DNA of 8,700 nucleotides from DATBFX01 sp036558305 (GTDB lineage Bacteria > Chloroflexota > Chloroflexia > Thermomicrobiales > UBA6265). The stretch is from assembly GCA_036558305.1 (NCBI GenBank), contig DATBFX010000058.1, positions 1 through 8,700 on the forward strand. Direction: 5' to 3'. Both the position numbers and the translations under genes were made by a program. The notes beneath the pieces are model-generated. The model made no database searches. It was not told the DNA's origin and was given only the letters and a program-made list of their open reading frames with translations. This document shows positions 5,597 through 8,700 of the stretch, piece after piece (position 1 is the first letter of the stretch; each line of letters opens with the position of its first letter).

Positions 5597-7066
5597 TTAG
5601 GCGGCTTTGACGGCGGTAATGAGTTTGGTGACGGAGTCCTTGGCGTCGCCGAAGAGCATGGTGGTTTTGGGATCGTGGAAGAGCATGTTTTCGATGCCGG
5701 CGAAACCGGACTTCATGCTGCGCTTGAGAACGATGATGCTCTTGGCCTGGTCGACGTTGAGGATCGGCATGCCGTAGATCGGAGAACTCGGATCGTTGCG
5801 GGCGGCGGGGTTGGTGACGTCGTTGGCGCCGATGACGACGGCGACGTCGGTGTTGGCGAAGTCGTCGTTGATCTGCTCCATCTCGTAGAGGTCGTCGTAG
5901 GGGACGTTGGCCTCGGCCAGCAGGACGTTCATGTGGCCGGGCATGCGACCGGCAACGGGATGGATCGCGTACTTCACGTCGACGCCGCGCTCTTCGAGGA
6001 CGTCGGCGAGTTCGCGGACCGCGTGTTGCGCCTGAGCGACCGCGAGCCCGTACCCAGGAACGATGATGACGCGCTCGGCGTAGGCGAGGGAGACGGCGGC
6101 GTCCTCGGGGGTGGTCTCGCGGATCGGCAGGGCCTCACCGGCGGCAGCAGTTCCCGCGGCGCCGGGGGCGGGACCGCCGCCGAAAGCGCCGAAGAGGACG
6201 TTCGTCACCGAGCGGTTCATCGCCTTGCCCATCAGGAGGGTCAGGTAGGAACCGGAGGCGCCGACGAGGGCACCGGCGATGACAAGCGCCTGGTTGTCGA
6301 GGACGAGACCGGTGAGGGCGGCGGCGAGACCGGTCAGGGAGTTCAAGATGGCGATGACGACCGGCATATCGGCGCCGCCGATCGGCAGGACGACGGCCGC
6401 GCCGAGGGCCAGTGCGGCGACGAAGAGGACCCAGAGGAGGGCTTTGGCGCTGGTCTCGCCGCCGCCGATCGAGATCACGAGGATACCGACGACGAGGATG
6501 GCGCCGAAGAGAATCGCGTTGTAGAGCTTCTGGTTGGGGAAGGTGATCGGGCGTCCGCTCATCAACTCCTGCAGCTTGGCGAAGGCGATCATGCTGCCGG
6601 TGAAGGAGATCGAACCGATCAGGGTGCCGAGGGCGATCGAGAGGACTTCGCCGCGGCCGATGTCGTCCTTGTGCATGAACTCGCCGACGGAGACGAGGGC
6701 GGCCGTGGCGCCGCCCATGCCGTTGAAGATGGCGACCATCTGCGGCATGGCGGTCATCTTGACGCGGCGGGAGGCGAGACTGGAGACGGCGGCGCCGATG
6801 ATGATGGCGACGATGATCAGGACGTAGTTAAGGGTGCTCGCGTGGTGGGTAACCGTGTCGACGCCGTTGACCGTGGTGTGCGTTTCGATGCGGAGCTCGC
6901 GGCTGATCAACGTCGCGACGATGGCGATCGCCATTCCGACGGCGGCGATCTGGTTGCCGCGGCGGGCCCGGGTGGGCGTGCTGAGGAACTTCAGACCGAC
7001 GATGAAGCAGATGGCGGTGACGAAGTACGAGATGTCGACGATGGCGTCGCGCCAGTTATCGATCAT
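5597..7066 (-). CDS. pntB: NAD(P) transhydrogenase subunit beta
   Basis: A 489-residue protein, close to the usual 460-490. It forms the beta part of the membrane transhydrogenase, which uses proton entry to drive hydride transfer from NADH to NADP+. Residues 1-297 hold about nine membrane helices, with conserved FTGSMIAF (155-162), IGGADMPVVIAILNS (229-243) and GALVGASGSYL (265-275). An Ala/Gly/Pro linker (298-312) leads to the NADP(H)-binding domain III: VPGYGLAVAQAQ (336-347), HPVAGRMPGHMNVLLAEA (369-386), EINDDFA-like QINDDFA (398-404), GANDVTNPAA (413-422), the KRSM loop (448-451) and LFGDAK (471-476). All domain III motifs are intact. N115 (VAIFNGMGG) stands where E. coli PntB has the proton-pathway His91. 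ATG 7066 overlaps the pntAB stop as ATGA, which implies translational coupling. A frame open upstream to 7195 is only the shadow of pntAB. Confidence 0.95.
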   Translation of the reverse strand: MIDNWRDAIVDISYFVTAICFIVGLKFLSTPTRARRGNQIAAVGMAIAIVATLISRELRIETHTTVNGVDTVTHHASTLNYVLIIVAIIIGAAVSSLASRRVKMTAMPQMVAIFNGMGGATAALVSVGEFMHKDDIGRGEVLSIALGTLIGSISFTGSMIAFAKLQELMSGRPITFPNQKLYNAILFGAILVVGILVISIGGGETSAKALLWVLFVAALALGAAVVLPIGGADMPVVIAILNSLTGLAAALTGLVLDNQALVIAGALVGASGSYLTLLMGKAMNRSVTNVLFGAFGGGPAPGAAGTAAAGEALPIRETTPEDAAVSLAYAERVIIVPGYGLAVAQAQHAVRELADVLEERGVDVKYAIHPVAGRMPGHMNVLLAEANVPYDDLYEMEQINDDFANTDVAVVIGANDVTNPAARNDPSSPIYGMPILNVDQAKSIIVLKRSMKSGFAGIENMLFHDPKTTMLFGDAKDSVTKLITAVKAA

Positions 7067-7371
7067 TTCTTCTGCCCTGCTCCTGCCGCCGGCTTCCGTT
7101 TGAACATCTCGAGCATGCGGTCGGTGACGACGAAACCGCCGAAGACGTTGGCGGCACCGAGGATGACCGCGAGGAACCCGATGACCTTGAGCCACCAGGG
7201 ATCGGCCTGGCCGAGCACGATCATCGCGCCGAGGAGCACGACGCCGTGGATGGCGTTGGTGCCGGACATCAGCGGCGTGTGCAGCGTCGCCGGTACCCGC
7301 CCGATCAATTCGACCCCGAGAAAGATCGCCAGGAGGAAGATGTAGGCTCCTAGCATCACGTCGTTGTCCAC
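7063..7371 (-). CDS. pntAB: NAD(P) transhydrogenase subunit alpha part 2 (membrane part)
   Basis: A 102-residue protein giving the alpha-side membrane helices (domain II). I choose GTG 7371 because GGAG (7383-7380) lies 8 bases upstream and the length then matches the split Thermus-type subunit; ATG 7356 (97 residues) is the alternative. Three helices are seen: LGAYIFLLAIFLGVELIG (7-24), AIHGVVLLGAMIVLG (40-54) and the segment 58-82. The conserved loop TLHTPLMSGTNAIHG (29-43) is present. H42 is the membrane His that such split enzymes have, while E. coli keeps its key His in PntB. The C-end is a short basic tail. The stop overlaps the pntB start. Between it and pntAA lie 128 bases largely occupied by a heptamer inverted repeat, unusual inside this operon. 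Confidence 0.92.
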   Translation of the reverse strand: MDNDVMLGAYIFLLAIFLGVELIGRVPATLHTPLMSGTNAIHGVVLLGAMIVLGQADPWWLKVIGFLAVILGAANVFGGFVVTDRMLEMFKRKPAAGAGQKK

Positions 7372-7390
7372 AGTCCTCACTCCGTTCGTG

Positions 7391-7500
7391 GGCGGAAGGC
7401 GGAAGGCGGAAGGCGGGGGGAACGACGGGGCGTCATTGGCACGCACACCGTTCTCGCATCGCGTCCTTTCCTTCCGCCATCCGCCTTCCGCCTTCCGCCC
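7391..7500. repeat. Inverted repeat element with 7-bp-unit arms (GGCGGAA type) inside the pnt operon
   Basis: The left arm (7391-7418) is four heptamers: GGCGGAA three times, then GGCGGGG. The right arm (7472-7499), read on the minus strand, is GGCGGAA, GGCGGAA, GGCGGAT, GGCGGAA, then a degenerate GGAAAGG. Arms 7390-7416 and 7474-7500 match at 26 of 27 positions (A7411 faces A7479). The core is 53 bases (7419-7471). The right arm begins at the first base of the pntAA stop codon (7500-7502), and the left arm ends 20 bases before the pntAB start. In mRNA it would fold as a long hairpin between the two cistrons. Confidence 0.85.
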
Positions 7501-8700
7501 TAACTCGTCGCCGGCGCGGGATTCAACCGCGCGAGCGTGCCCTGGTGCAGGATGTTGCCGTCCTGGGTGATGATGGTTTGGTTGAGGATGTCGTCGTTCA
7601 TGTCGATGGTGTAGGTGCCGTCGTTGGCGATCATCAGGGCGAGCAGGTTCTGGATGTTTTTCGAGTACATCTGGCTGGCGTGGACCGGCAGGGTGCTGGG
7701 CAGGTTGGTGATGCCGATCAGGGTGACGCCGTGGCGCTCGACGATCTCGCCGGGAACGGTCAACTCGCAATTGCCGCCGGTTTCGGCGGCGAGGTCGACG
7801 ATGACCGAACCGGGGGCCATCTGCTCGACGGTGGAAGCGGGAATGAGGCGGGGGGCGGGGCGACCGGGGACGGCGGCGGTGGTGATGACGATATCGCTCT
7901 TGGCGGCGCGGGCGGCGAGACCTTCTTGCTGTTTGCGGAGGATGTCCTCGGTCGCCTCGCGGGCGTAGCCACCGGCGCCGGCGAGGTCGGCGCCGGTGTC
8001 GATGACGACGAATTTGCCGCCGAGACTCTCGACCTGCTCCTTGACGACGGCGCGGGCGTCGTACGCCTCGACGACGGCGCCGAGGCGGCGGGCGGTGCCG
8101 ATCGCCATCAGCCCGGCGACGCCGGCGCCGATGACGAGGACCTTGGCCGGCGGGATGGTGCCGGCGGCGGTGGTCAGGAGCGGGAAGAATTTGGCGGTGT
8201 GGTCGGCGGCGAGGAGGACGGCTTTGTAGCCGGCGACGGTCGCCATCGAAGAGAGGGCGTCCATGTACTGGGCGCGGGTGGTGCGGGGGATGGCGTCCAT
8301 GCTGAAAGCGGTGATCCGGCGCTGGACGAGCTGGCGGACGAGGTCGAGGTTGGTCATCGGTTGGAGGAAGGCGATCAGGGTCGCGCCCGGTTTCATCTGG
8401 TCGATCTCTTGCGGATCGGGTTTCTGGATTTTGACGACGAGATCGCCCTGACCGTAGAGGGTGGCGGCGTCGGGGACGATTTTGGCGCCGGCCTGGACGT
8501 AGGCGTCGTCTAAGAAGAAGGAGCCTTCGCCGGCCCCGGCCTGGACGAGGACGGTCAGACCCGAGGCGGCGTACTTCTTGACCGCGTCGGGGATGAGGGC
8601 GACCCGGCGCTCGTTCGGGACCGTCTCTTTCGGGACGGCGAGGGTCGGCCGGCTGGCGGCGGTTGGGGGTGGTGGGGCCGTGGTGGCTACCGGCTCGGTC
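7500..8700 (-). CDS. pntAA: NAD(P) transhydrogenase subunit alpha part 1 (NAD(H)-binding), 5' end outside window
   Basis: 399 residues are visible, open to the right edge and ending at TAG 7502-7500. This is the soluble NAD(H)-binding domain I of transhydrogenase, related to alanine dehydrogenase. Counting from the edge: LAVPKETVPNERRVALIPD (20-38), GAGEGSFF (55-62), KIQKPDP (90-96), SMDAIPRTTRAQYMDALSS (133-151), the Rossmann motif VIGAGVAGL (189-197) with acidic YDAR (213-216) for the adenine ribose, and the C-terminal SKNIQNLLALM (246-256). All core motifs are intact. The gene ends before the membrane helices, so the alpha subunit is split. Oddly, at least 18 Pro/Ala/Thr-rich residues (TEPVATTAPPPPTAASRP) precede the point where most homologues start, and no start codon is found inside the window. 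The ATG at 8396 is internal, because conserved sequence continues upstream of it. Confidence 0.93.
   Translation of the reverse strand, partial: TEPVATTAPPPPTAASRPTLAVPKETVPNERRVALIPDAVKKYAASGLTVLVQAGAGEGSFFLDDAYVQAGAKIVPDAATLYGQGDLVVKIQKPDPQEIDQMKPGATLIAFLQPMTNLDLVRQLVQRRITAFSMDAIPRTTRAQYMDALSSMATVAGYKAVLLAADHTAKFFPLLTTAAGTIPPAKVLVIGAGVAGLMAIGTARRLGAVVEAYDARAVVKEQVESLGGKFVVIDTGADLAGAGGYAREATEDILRKQQEGLAARAAKSDIVITTAAVPGRPAPRLIPASTVEQMAPGSVIVDLAAETGGNCELTVPGEIVERHGVTLIGITNLPSTLPVHASQMYSKNIQNLLALMIANDGTYTIDMNDDILNQTIITQDGNILHQGTLARLNPAPATS

Noticed and set aside
4622..7345. Open frame of 907 codons on the plus strand
   Set aside because: It runs antisense to pntB, pntAB, the DinB-like gene and part of the PLD-like gene, whose motifs are unmistakable. 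Its protein is rich in Gly, Asp and Val as expected from an antisense frame of GC-rich genes.
3283..7500. CRISPR-like arrays from the repeated heptamers
   Set aside because: The units are 7 bp with no spacers, and no cas gene is near.
7500..8396. Start of pntAA at ATG 8396
   Set aside because: Conserved PntA sequence (VPKE, RRVAL, GAGEGS) continues in frame upstream to the window edge.

Overview
The window is GC-rich DNA that I infer comes from a Chloroflexota bacterium, possibly near Thermomicrobia. The clues are a transhydrogenase with a split alpha subunit of the Thermus/Rhodospirillum kind, secreted proteins whose mature ends start QDASPEA and QEASPTA, and many repeat-laden intergenic gaps. 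No rRNA, tRNA, CRISPR array, transposase or phage gene is visible, so the taxonomy is an inference only.

Layout, right to left (most genes are on the minus strand). At the right edge lies a proton-translocating NAD(P)+ transhydrogenase operon: pntAA (5' end outside the window), pntAB and pntB. It is followed on the same strand by a DinB-like four-helix-bundle protein and a membrane-anchored phospholipase D-like protein with two HKD motifs. A 537-base gap (3271-3807) follows, holding a strong minus-strand promoter overlapped by a 25-bp palindrome, a structured leader and a heptamer repeat element. Next come a DUF4260 membrane protein and, from its own promoter, a GIDE/BAM-domain membrane protein. 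The only plus-strand gene (1341-1728) is a broken secreted SnoaL-like protein convergent with it. The left end has a secreted tandem cupredoxin-like protein and a perfect 16-bp-stem hairpin at 1-38.

The genes do not form one pathway. The transhydrogenase couples proton flow to NADPH supply; DinB and PLD may be read from the same transcript; the rest are envelope or secreted proteins of unknown role.

The most unusual content is intergenic. Four different inverted-repeat elements sit at gene boundaries. Two (3283-3426 and 7391-7500) have the same design with unrelated words: each arm is a row of 7-bp units, the arms face each other, and a 53- to 74-base core lies between. A third (4907-5048) has 44-bp arms with one mismatch and fills the gap in front of the PLD gene. 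A fourth (5525-5574) is a short palindrome after pntB. One heptamer element lies inside the transhydrogenase operon, starting at the pntAA stop codon.
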